Shown here: positions 23,801 to 35,800 of the stretch, piece by piece
How positions within the stretch are numbered: the stretch's first letter is position 1
Layout: each line of letters opens with the position of its first letter
DNA from: Ridgeia piscesae
Taxonomy: Eukaryota > Annelida > Polychaeta > Sabellida > Siboglinidae
Length of the DNA stretch: 64,000 nt
Assembly (NCBI GenBank): GCA_025642075.2
Contig: JAODUO010000190.1
Span: 453,501 to 517,500 of the forward strand
Direction: 5' to 3'
Program-made: the position numbers and the translations under genes
The notes under the pieces: model-generated
The model's database searches: none
What the model was told of the DNA's origin: nothing
What the model saw: only the letters and a program-made list of their open reading frames with translations

Positions 23801-26800
23801 CAACAGCTAGTGTTCAGTGCAGAGTCTCTAGTCTCTACAGCTGAGTCAGATGAACAACAGCTAGTGTTCAGTGCAGAGTCTCTAGTCTCTACAGCTGAGT
23901 CAGATGAACAACAGCTAGTGTTCAGTGGAGAGTCTCTAGTCTCTACAGCTGAGTCAGATGTACAACAGCTAGTGTTCAGTGGAGAGTCTCTAGTCTCTAC
24001 AGCTGAGTCAGATGAACAACAGCTAGTGTTCAGTGCAGAGTCTCTAGTCTCTACAGCTGAGTCAGATGAACAACAGCTAGTGTTCAGTGCAGAGTCTCTA
24101 GTCTCTACAGCTGAGTCAGATGAACAACAGCTAGTGTTCAGTGGAGAGTCTCTAGTCTCTACAGCTGAGTCAGATGAACAACAGCTAGTGTTCAGTGCAG
24201 AGTCTCTACAGCTGAGTCAGATGAACAACAGCTAGTGTTCAGTGCAGAGTCTCTAGTCTCTACAGCTGAGTCAGATGAACAACAGCTAGTGTTCAGTGTA
24301 GAGTCTAGTCTCTAAAACTGAGTCAGATGAACAACAGCTAGTGTTCAGTGTAGAGTCTAGTCTCTACAACTGAGTCAGATGAACAACAGCTGTGTAAAAT
24401 AGCGGTACTTGGCTACCTGCAATAAATGTAGGAAATAAAATCTCAGGAAAAAATCATGGGGGAAAAAACAGAAAATAGTCGCAAGAAATAAAGTAACAGG
24501 GAGGGAAAATAACACTATTTTAAAGATATACCAACATTGCTAATCAGTGTTCTGTAATATGCATTTGAAACCCACACATTTATGTAATAGCCTGTTAAAC
24601 ATAAATAAAGAAAGTTGCATATTAATGTTCTATAAGTATTTCCTAAAATTCCTGCCTGTGTCTCTTGTTAAAAATATACTCATACTTGTTAGTACTCATC
24701 ATTACATCTTATATTGCGATCTTCAATCCAAAGCTGTCTTGTATTTATGATGTCCTTATTGTACGTGACATCTACATTCAGGGATGGAGTAATAGGTTGT
24801 TGTGGATACTGTTTAATAACTGGTCGAGATCACTTGAATAAGAATGTATGTGAATGACCTACATTGGCACTTGAATGTAAAGTACTTTCAAATCTGCTTC
24901 AAGTGTGTAAAACCAAACCTTGTATTGACTAGATTTAGTTCCTGTGACTTAGTCCTGTGTCTTTATGTCCACCCATCGTTGCAATAATCATGGCAGAGGT
25001 TGATTATTTTCAATAGTTTGACTAATATGACTTGTTACCAAAATGTCCCATTACCAAGACATCTGAATAGTGTAATAGCCTATTAACAATTATTTTGTTG
25101 TCCTGTTGTCAAATATCCTATTACCAAAATGTCTGATGCCGAAATAACCAAAGTCTACTTCACCTAAATGTCATGGATCCTGATTATATAGATGAAGGAG
25201 ATCTGTTATTTGTTAGCATTCCACTGTGTGTTCATCTGTTGTGGACCGTGATCAATGGTCTTGTCACTTATGCTAGTTAAAAAACAATAACCTTAAATAT
25301 TTCCTTTTTCTTTGGGATCTATTATAGCCTTGAAATAGCCTTGAGTTTAGTATCAATCATTGTGTACATGCCCTGTCGTAATAGTAAGGTTCTGTGATCT
25401 TAATAGACATGTTCCACTGTATTTTTATCCAGTTTGGATTACCTTGACAAGTTTATTGAATTGTTCTGTTTTGATTTCATCATAGCCATTCCTCACTGAC
25501 ACTAATAAAACTGTTGAGGGCAAAGTTAAGGGTAAGAAATATGAACACTGTCACATTTAGCAGATTTGAATGTTACATATTTAACAATTGACTGCCACCC
25601 ACAGTGAAGGCAATGATGTGATGTTTTGCAGGGTGTTGTTTTGTGACGTTCTTCACAAGAAAGGCAGCATTAGAAGCACAAAACAAGCTACACAATATAA
25701 AGACAATGACTGGGGTGAGTGAACTGACACTAACAGCTGGTGTGGTTCTTATGTGCTCTTCAACTCAAGTTAGACTTGGGCAGAACAGATGCTGCTCAAG
25801 TGCATTTTATGATGTGTGGCTTCTGGGTTATTTACACACTGATAAAAGGCGTTTTCACGATAAGAGAATGTTTACAGACATGTACATTGTTGGTTATGCC
25901 AGATAAGCCTGCTGTTAGGAAATGCTTACTTAAATACTACATATGCCCACTTGAAAGTTAGGAGATACAAATTTGCTGTTGGTTATTTACAGATTTTTTT
26001 ATATAATAATTTGACTTAAATTAGGTGGTTTTTTTTAGCTGTTATGTAACTGATGCATTTCATAAAGATATGAGATTTGTATGATTCTTGTTTTGATTTA
26101 GACTGTAGATACTGTAATTATAAATGCTGATTGGTACTACTAGTATATTGGTGTAGCCAATTCACAAAATGTTAATTAAAAAAAATTTTTTAATTTACAA
26201 TTTTATACCAAAAAAAAAAAAATTAATTTTAAATAATTTTTTTTAAAGTAATGTTCATCTTGTATAAATGAAAATTGTCTTTGGCAAGTTGTACTTTCAA
26301 GTAACTTATCCAGCAGACCATGAACTACTGCAGTTCAGTTAGACCCACCTTCCTAAGCAGCAGCTGCATGGAATGTTTTTTTAATCTTGGACACAAAACA
26401 TCTGACAGACTAGTCGTTACTGTAATCACCATATGTCACTATATCCTGTTGTATAAACAAATTTCAGATTGGCTGGCTTTAAATAGTTCCATTCTTGGAA
26501 TTCTCATTACAAATGTCATGTCACTTCTGTTTACCAACAAAATTAAACAGCCTCTCGATTACTTTGTGAAGTGGGAATGTGGATTATTTAAAAGGCAGGT
26601 GATTTCATAATTTCGGTGGTTTGCTGATTTCGTTGTTTTTGTTGTTTTATGTTCTGTATACAAAGTGTTAGTTGGACCAGGTGTAACCGGACAGATATAT
26701 TTATATAGTACATTGTGAGACGAAACAATTTTTTAAATATTATCATAATGCACTCAAGCATTAAAATATAGTCACTAATCCTGGAATATTGATGGAATTA

Positions 26801-29800
26801 AATTATATTATTGTCAAGTTCTCCAGATAACAGTTTGATTTCTTTACTTTCCTACAAAGAAAAACATGTATTAATTAGCACAGCATTGACATGAGTTGAC
26901 CTGTTTGTGTTGTAGATGCAGCATCCTATACAGATGAAACCAGCCGACAGTGAAAAAAGAAGTAGTAAGTGTTGTACGCAGGGGCACCTCAAACACGCTG
27001 TAATGTCACTTGTCATATGGACATTTTACCACTTGAATGTACGTAATTATAGAGTAGGCTTCTGCTGTTGATATCTTAGCCACACATGCATGCACACGCA
27101 CGCACGCACGCTCGCATGCACAAACACAAACACACATCCATATATGCACATGCGCACACACATGCATGCAGGCGAGCACATGTACATGGTGGAAAACATG
27201 GACACGGCTTTTAAAATAAAATATGTGTTCATGTAGAATAAATTATAACAATATACAACTTTATTTACGGCTGTCCCGTTCACAGGTGTGTACATACATG
27301 GAATTTGAAATATCTAAATGTTGTGATGGATAGAACATTGTGCCTGATCGTTGACCGCAGTAACAACAAAAACAATGACACTAACACCTTGCGACCTAAC
27401 TTACTTGAAAATTGATACTATTCACATCTTTATGGTTACCATAAAATGGATGGTATAGCAAACTGAATTGAGCCTTGTGGTGGTTTCAGTTGAAGAACGC
27501 AAGCTTTTCCTGGGAATGCTCTCAAGGAAATGTTCTGAGAACGACGTTCGGATGATGTTCTCACCATTTGGTACAATAGAGGAGTGCACAGTTTTGCGGG
27601 AACCAAACGGGCAGAGCAAAGGTAATCCATGCAGAAAATGCAGGTTATTGATTCACGTCAAGGGAAGATAGCTTTAACATGTAGGAGTATTGGTATTTAC
27701 AATATTTATGTAGTAGTATTTTGCAATCCATTGAGTGGGTCTTACCTAATTACATGCATCACATTTCTGGCAGATTGTAATAGCGATGGCGAGTTAACTA
27801 GACTCAACTGCCGTTGTACCTGGATTAGTAGACAGTAATACTGTTTGTGCATGTATATTTGTGCTGTTGTGACACTGCAAGATGATGGTGTGTCGGGTGT
27901 TGTAGGCTGTGCATTTGTGACGTATGCAAGCAAACAGTGTGCCCAGAACGCCATCAGAGGCATGCACCAGTCGCAGACAATGGAGGCAAGTTAACTTTGT
28001 TTATTCTGAGACAGTCGCTTCATTTGTCCCATTTTCATGTCGTCAGTGTTGGTCAAGTATGTGTGTTTGTGTCTGTTGCTCGTTAGTGTCAGTCACGTGA
28101 GTCTGGTAGATGTGTTGGTTGTTAGTGTCAGTCACATGAGTCTGGTAGGTGTGTTGTTTGTTAGTGTCAGTCACGTGAGTCTGGTAGGTGTGTTGGTTGT
28201 TAGTGTCAGTCACATGAGTCTGGTAGGTGTGTTGGTTGTTAGTGTCAGTCACGTGAGTCTGGTAGGTGTGTTGGTTGTTAGTGTCAGTCACGTGAGTCTG
28301 GTAGGTGTGTTGGTTGTTAGTGTCAGTCACATGAGTCTGATAGGTGTGTTGGTTGTTAGTGTCAGTCACGTGAGTCTGGTAGGTGTGTTGGTTGTTAGTG
28401 TCAGTCACATGAGTCTGGTAGGTGTGTTGGTTGTTAGTGTCAGTCACGTGAGTCTGGTAGGTGTGTTGGTTGTTAGTGTCGTCACATGAGTCTGGTAGGT
28501 GTGTTGTTGTTAGTGTCAGTCACATGAGTCTGGTAGGTGTGTTGGTTGTTAGTGTCAGTCACATGAGTCTGGTAGGTGTGTTGTTTGTTAGTGTCAGTCA
28601 TATGAGTCTGGTAGGTGTGTTGTTTGTGTCAGTCACATGAGTGGTAGGTGTGTTGTTTGTTAGTGTCAGTCATATGAGTCTGGTAGGTGTGTTGTTTGTT
28701 AGTGTCAGTCACGTGAGTCTGGTAGGTGTGTTGTTTGTTAGTGTCAGTCATGTGAGTCTGGTAGGTGTGTTGTTTGTTAGTGTCAGTCATGTGAGTCTGG
28801 TAGGTGTGTTGTTTGTTAGTGTCAGTCACGTGAGTCTGGTAGGTGTGTTGGTTGTTAGTGTCGTCACATGAGTCTGGTAGGTGTGTTGCTTGTTAGTGTC
28901 AGTCACATGAGTCTGGTAGGTGTGTTGCTTGTTAGTGTCAGTCGCGTGAGTCTGGTAGGTGTGTTGGTTGTTAGTGTCAGTCACATGAGTCTGATAGGTA
29001 TGTTGCTTGTTAGTGTCGTCACATGAGTCTGATAGGTGTGTTGTTGTTAGTGTCAGTCACATGAGTCTGATAGGTGTGTTGCTTGTTAGTGTCAGTCACA
29101 TGAGTCTGATAGGTATGTTGTTTGTTAGTGTCAGTCACATGAGTCTGATAGGTGTGTTGCTTGTTAGTGTCAGTCACATGAGTCTTATAGGTATGTTGTT
29201 TGTTAGTGTCAGTCACATGAGTCTGATAGGTGTGTTGCTTGTTAGTGTCAGTCACATGAGTCTGATAGGTGTGTTGCTTGTTAGTGTCAGTCACATGAGT
29301 CTGATAGGTGTGTTGCTTGTTAGTGTCAGTCACATGAGTCTGATAGGTATGTTGTTTGTTAGTGTCAGTCACATGAGTCTGATATGTGTGTTGCTTGTTA
29401 GTGTCAGTCACATGAGTCTTATAGGTATGTTGTTTGTTAGTGTCAGTCACATGAGTCTGATAGGTGTGTTGCTTGTTAGTGTCAGTCACATGAGTCTGAT
29501 AGGTGTGTTGCTTGTTAGTGTCAGTCACATGAGTCTGATATGTGTGTTGCTTGTTAGTGTCAGTCACATGAGTCTTATAGGTATGTTGTTTGTTAGTGTC
29601 AGTCACATGAGTCTGATAGGTGTGTTGCTTGTTAGTGTCAGTCACATGAGTCTGATAGGTGTGTTGCTTGTTAGTGTCAGTCACATGAGTCTGGTAGGTG
29701 TGTTGTTGTTAGTGTCAGTCACATGAGTCTGATAGGTGTGTTGCTTGTTAGTGTCAGTCACATGAGTCTGATAGGTGTGTTGCTTGTTAGTGTCAGTCAC

Positions 29801-32800
29801 ATGAGTCTGATAGGTGTGTTGCTTGTTAGTGTCAGTCACATGAGTCTGATAGGTGTGTTGCTTGTTAGTGTCAGTCACATGAGTCTGATAGGTGTGTTGC
29901 TTGTTAGTGTCAGTCACATGAGTCTGATAGGTGTGTTGTTTGTTAGTGTCAGTCACATGAGTCTGATAGGTATGTTGCTTGTTAGTGTCAGTCACATGAG
30001 TCTGATAGGTGTGTTGCTTGTTAGTGTCAGTCACATGAGTCTGATAGGTATGTTGCTTGTTAGTGTCGTCACATGAGTCTGATAGGTGTGTTGGTTGTTA
30101 GTGTCAGTCACATGAGTCTGGTAGGTGTGTTGCTTGTTAGTGTCAGTCACATGAGTCTGATAGGTGTGTTGTTTGTTAGTGTCAGTCACATGAGTCTGAT
30201 AGGTGTGTTGTTTGTTAGTGTCAGTCACATGAGTCTTATAGGTATGTTGCTTGTTAGTGTCAGTGACATGAGTCTGGTAGGTGTGTTGCTTGTTAGTGTC
30301 AGTCACATGAGTCTGATAGGTGTGTTGTTTGTTAGTGTCGTCACATGAGTCTGATAGGTGTGTTGTTTGTTAGTGTCAGTCACATGAGTCTGATAGGTGT
30401 GTTGCTTGTTAGTGTCAGTCACATGAGTCTGATAGGTGTGTTGTTTGTTAGTGTCAGTCACATGAGTCTGATAGGTGTGTTGGTTGTTAGTGTCGTCACA
30501 TGAGTCTGATAGGTGTGTTGTTTGTTAGTGTCAGTCACATGAGTCTGATAGGTATGTTGCTTGTTAGTGTCGTCACATGAGTCTGATAGGTGTGTTGTTT
30601 GTTAGTGTCATTCACATGAGTCTGATAGGTGTGTTGCTTGTTAGTGTCGTCACATAAGTCTGGTAGGTGTGTTGGTTGTTAGTGTCAGTCACATGAGTCT
30701 GGTAGGTGTGTTGCTTGTTAGTGTCAGTCACATGAGTCTGATAGGTGTGTTGCTTATTAGTGTCAGTCACATGAGTCTGATAGGTGTGTTGCTTGTTAGT
30801 GTCAGTCACATGAGTCTGATAGGTGTGTTGCTTGTTAGTGTCAGTCACATGAGTCTGGTAGGTGTGTTGCTTGTTAGTGTCAGTCACATGAGTCTGGTAG
30901 GTGTGTTGGTTGTTGTGGCAATTTACATTTGGACAAATGTGTAATGTAAAATTGATATACAAAAGAAAACAAAACACATATTTCTAACGGAATATCTTCA
31001 TTATTTTACAGTATGTTTATGTTAGAACACCGTCCAAGATTTTGGTAATGCTCACCATACACCATAACATTTATGAACTTGAGAAAATATGATGAGCAGC
31101 AACATGTTTAGTGGGTTATTACCGTTGGGAAAGCAGCATAACATTGATGATGAGTGGATGTTGCTAGCACAAGGCAGAGAAGTCAGCCTCCTAGCATTAT
31201 TATCTAGATCCCTATATGAAGAAACAGCCTTTCAATTGTCGAGTCACCTAGTTCATTCAACTAACAATACTCATGGCCAGCGTGTACGATTTATTCAAGT
31301 GCCAGCTAGGATTCAAGTCTACGCTAATAGCTTTTTTAATAGAACAGTAAAGGAATGGACTAGACAACCCGAAACAGTTATGTATGCAACCACGACTGGG
31401 GGAAGTGATTTTAATTTTCTGATATGCTTTGACACCCCCGATATTTGTGTAACATTTGACCTGATGGTTTTAGCCAATTGTCTTGTAGACATAGACACTT
31501 GAAGTAGGTCTGTCGATGTTGTTAGTCTTCATTTTGGGACCGGATAACAATATCAGATAGTAACATGTCTTGTTGTACTGATGTATAACTTGATACTTGT
31601 TGTAGGGTTGCCGATCGCCTCTGGTTGTGAAGTTTGCTGACACACAGAAAGACAAAGAAATGAAGAAACTACAACAGATGAACACGAATCTACTGGGTAC
31701 ACTGACAGGGGGCGCTCCGGTCAACAACGTCGGTGGTCTCACACCGCAGTACCTTGCTGTAAGTACAGTCTGTCTATTGTACTGGCAACAACGTCGGTGG
31801 TCTCACACCGCAGTACCTTGCTGTAAGTACAGTCTGTCTATTGTATTGGCAACAACGTCGGTGGTCTCACACCGCAGTACCTTGCTGTAAGTACAGTCTG
31901 TCTATTGTACTGGCAACAACGTCGGTGGTCTCACACCACACTACCTTGCTGTAAGTACAGTCTGTCTACTGTACTGGCAACAACGTCGGTGGTCTCGCAC
32001 CGCAGTACCTTGCTGTAAGTACAGTCTGTCTACTGTACTGGCAACAACATCGGTGGTCTCACACCGCAGTACCTTGCTGTAAGTACAGTCTGTCTATTGT
32101 ACTGGCAACAACGTCGGTGGTCTCACACCACAGTACCTTGCTGTAAGTACAGTCTGTCTATTGTACTGGCAACAACGTCAGTGGTCTCACACCACACTAC
32201 CTTGCTGTAAGTACAGTCTGTCTATTGTACTGGCAACAACATCGGTGGTCTCACACCACACTACCTTGCTGTAAGTACAGTCTGTCTATTGTACTGGCAA
32301 CAACATCGGTGGTCTCACACCGCAGTACCTTGCTGTAAGTACAGTCTGTCTATTGTACTGGCAACAACGTCAGTGGTCTCACACCACAGTACCTTGCTGT
32401 AAGTACAGTCTGTCTATTGTACTGGCAACAACGTCAGTGGTCTCACACCACAGTACCTTGCTGTAAGTACAGTCTGTCTATTGTACTGGCAACAACATCG
32501 GTGGTCTCACACCACACTACCTTGCTGTAAGTACAGTCTGTCTATTGTACTGGCAACAACATCGGTGGTCTCACACCGCAGTACCTTGCTGTAAGTACAG
32601 TCTGTCTATTGTACTGGCAACAACATCGGTGGTCTCACACCGCAGTACCTTGCTGTAAGTACAGTCTGTCTATTGTACTGGCAACAACATCGGTGGTCTC
32701 ACACCGCAGTACCTTGCTGTAAGTACAGTCTGTCTATTGTACTGGCAACAACATCGGTGGTCTCACACCGCAGTACCTTGCTGTAAGTACAGTCTGTCTA

Positions 32801-35800
32801 TTGTACTGGCAACAACATCGGTGGTCTCACACCACACTACCTTGCTGTAAGTACAGTCTGTCTATTGTACTGGCAACAACGTCGGTGGTCTCACACCGCA
32901 GTACCTTGCTGTAAGTACAGTCTGTCTATTGTACTGGCAACAACATCGGTGGTCTCACACCGCAGTACCTTGCTGTAAGTACAGTCTGTCTATTGTACTG
33001 GCAACAATATCGGTGGTCTCGCACCGCAGTACCTTGCTGTAAGTACAGTCTGTCTATTGTACTGGCAACAACATCGGTGGTCTCACACCACACTACCTTG
33101 CTGTAAGTACAGTCTGTCTATTGTACTGGCAACAACATCGGTGGTCTCACACCACACTACCTTGCTGTAAGTACAGTCTGTCTATTGTACTGGCAACAAC
33201 ATCGGTGGTCTCACACCGCAGTACCTTGCTGTAAGTACAGTCTGTCTATTGTACTGGCAACAATATCGGTGGTCTCACACCGCAGTACCTTGCTGTAAGT
33301 ACAGTCTGTCTATTGTACTGGCAACAACATCGGTGGTCTCACACCACACTACCTTGCTGTAAGTACAGTCTGTCTATTGTACTGGCAACAACATCGGTGG
33401 TCTCACCCACACTACCTTGCTGTAAGTACAGTCTGTCTATTGTACTGGCAACAACATCGGTGGTCTCACACCGCAGTACCTTGCTGTAAGTACAGTCTGT
33501 CTATTGTACTGGCAACAACATCGGTGGTCTCACACCACACTACCTTGCTGTAAGTACAGTCTGTCTACTGTACTGGCAACAACGTCGGTGGTCTCACACC
33601 GCAGTACCTTGCTGTAAGTACAGTCTGTCTATTGTACTGGCAACAACGTCGGTGGTCTCACACCGCAGTACCTTGCTGTAAGTACAGTCTGTCTATTGTA
33701 CTGGCAACAACGTCGGTGGTCTCACACCGCAGTACCTTGCTGTAAGTACAGTCTGTCTATTGTACTGGCAACAACGTCAGTGGTCTCACACCGCAGTACC
33801 TTGCTGTAAGTACAGTCTGTCTATTGTACTGGCAACAACGTCGGTGGTCTCACACCGCAGTACCTTGCTGTAAGTACAGTCTGTCTATTGTACTGGCAAC
33901 AACGTCGGTGGTCTCACACCGCAGTACCTTGCTGTAAGTACAGTCTGTCTATTGTACTGGCAACAACGTCGGTGGTCTCACACCGCAGTACCTTGCTGTA
34001 AGTACAGTCTGTCTATTGTACTGGCAACAACATCGGTGGTCTCACACCACACTACCTTGCTGTAAGTACAGTCTGTCTATTGTACTGGCAACAACATCGG
34101 TGGTCTCACACCACACTACCTTGCTGTAAGTACAGTCTGTCTATTGTACTGGCAACAACATCGGTGGTCTCACACCGCAGTACCTTGCTGTAAGTACAGT
34201 CTGTCTATTGTACTGGCAACAATATCGGTGGTCTCACACCGCAGTACCTTGCTGTAAGTACAGTCTGTCTATTGTACTGGCAACAACATCGGTGGTCTCG
34301 CACCGCAGTATCTTGCTGTAAGTACAGTCTGTCTATTGTACTGGCAACAACGTCGGTGGTCTCGCACCGCAGTACCTTGCTGTAAGTACAGTCTGTCTAT
34401 TGTACTGGCAACAACGTCGGTGGTCTCACATTGCAATACTGCATAAAATATACCTAAAATACAGTCACTAAAACATGTTTACCTGCCTAGTGTAATGTCT
34501 GTCTAGTTTTACACTATTACCCATAGATAATTACGAACAAAAGTTATTAAAAAAGTACTTTACGTATAGTAACTTGAGCAAGTTGACTAACCTAAAAAGA
34601 AAACTAGTAAAACAAAATCAATTGATAAAAACTTTAAAATGTCCTCATAAGTGAAATAAAAAACACTTAATTAAATAGATGAGTTTTTAGAAGTGTTTAA
34701 CAAACTTGTACTGACGTGGCAGTCCTGAGTGTGGGGGGCAAACTGTTCCATAGAACCCCGACCAGACCGGGAAACAGTGCTCACTGTAGGTGACAGTTAG
34801 TGAGGCCAACACAACAAAACGCGAGGCTGTGAAGCAGATCGTAGACTAGAACTGTTAAAGCGAGCTCATCTCTCCCATTACCGATAATCTGCCTGCAATA
34901 ATCATTATTCTAAGGAAGTCCACTGAATCACTGCTTTGAATGTGTAAACCTTGTATTTGTGCCACCGAATGCCTTGTCATTAATCCACCAGGCCTGTGAT
35001 ATTGCTATTATTGTGTGCCTATAACTTGAATATCTTGTTTACAATTTGAACGTGTCACAGTTGAGAGCAAGTGTGTGTGGTTGTTGTAGTTGCTGCAGCA
35101 GGCGATCACTGCCAACAACCTCGGGGGTCTCGGCAACCTCGGCTCAGGTACGTCTTCCTCTCATGGCACAGCTGTAGTGATATGCTAAATCATGACATGA
35201 CATAGGTCTCAAACGTTTTGTCATACTACAATCTTCAGAGAGATGTAGTTTGGTAAAATGACACTGTCTGTAGAATGCAATGTAATGAGATCATTGCGGT
35301 TAAATCCACCAAATCCTAGACAGTCGAATGCCCCATATGTACCCAACTGAGCTACAAACCCAACACAGCTGTTTTAGAAGGAGGGTGCCACTCCTTTGTC
35401 CAGATTTGGCTGAGCAGTAATTTGTTACAGGTAGTCTGCTGTCTAGAACCTGGGAAAGTTAAACATCAAAGGGTATACTATTGCGATTAAATCGCCTCGG
35501 CATTATTTACCATTTGAACATGTTGCAGGTGGAATCTTTCAAATTACGAATATTGTATCGAGCATAATAAAGTAACTAAACACAAATTGGCAGTCGGTAA
35601 ACATTCAACATACATGATGTTGTCATAAGAATGTAATATTTACAAAAACCTAGGAGCTCGCACCTTTTCTTTTATACATTGTTTCTACTCCGCTAACTTG
35701 TTCTGACCATGTGACAAATATTTGCAATTTACGCCGACAAAGGTAGATTTGATAACGTTTACAAACACATTTCAAACGTTCAAAAATCATAAGCACTCTT

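Noticed and set aside
22246..24235. Long Ser/Glu-rich open frames ([18 protein letters not shown] repeats)
   Set aside because: They arise because the 54-bp minisatellite unit is 18 codons without a stop. Single-base indels break the frame repeatedly, and no conserved exon frame joins them.
27986..27995. GT at 27990 as the exon 6 donor
   Set aside because: It would destroy the conserved [16 protein letters not shown] frame of exon 7, whereas the GC donor preserves it.
28037..30977. Open frames on both strands ([13 protein letters not shown] and [13 protein letters not shown] repeats)
   Set aside because: A 39-bp unit is 13 codons, so both strands stay open by periodicity. The region is an intron between exons 6 and 7.
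28083..34430. CRISPR-like arrays of regularly spaced repeats
   Set aside because: Units are contiguous and near-identical throughout with no unique spacers, and the genome is animal. These are minisatellites.
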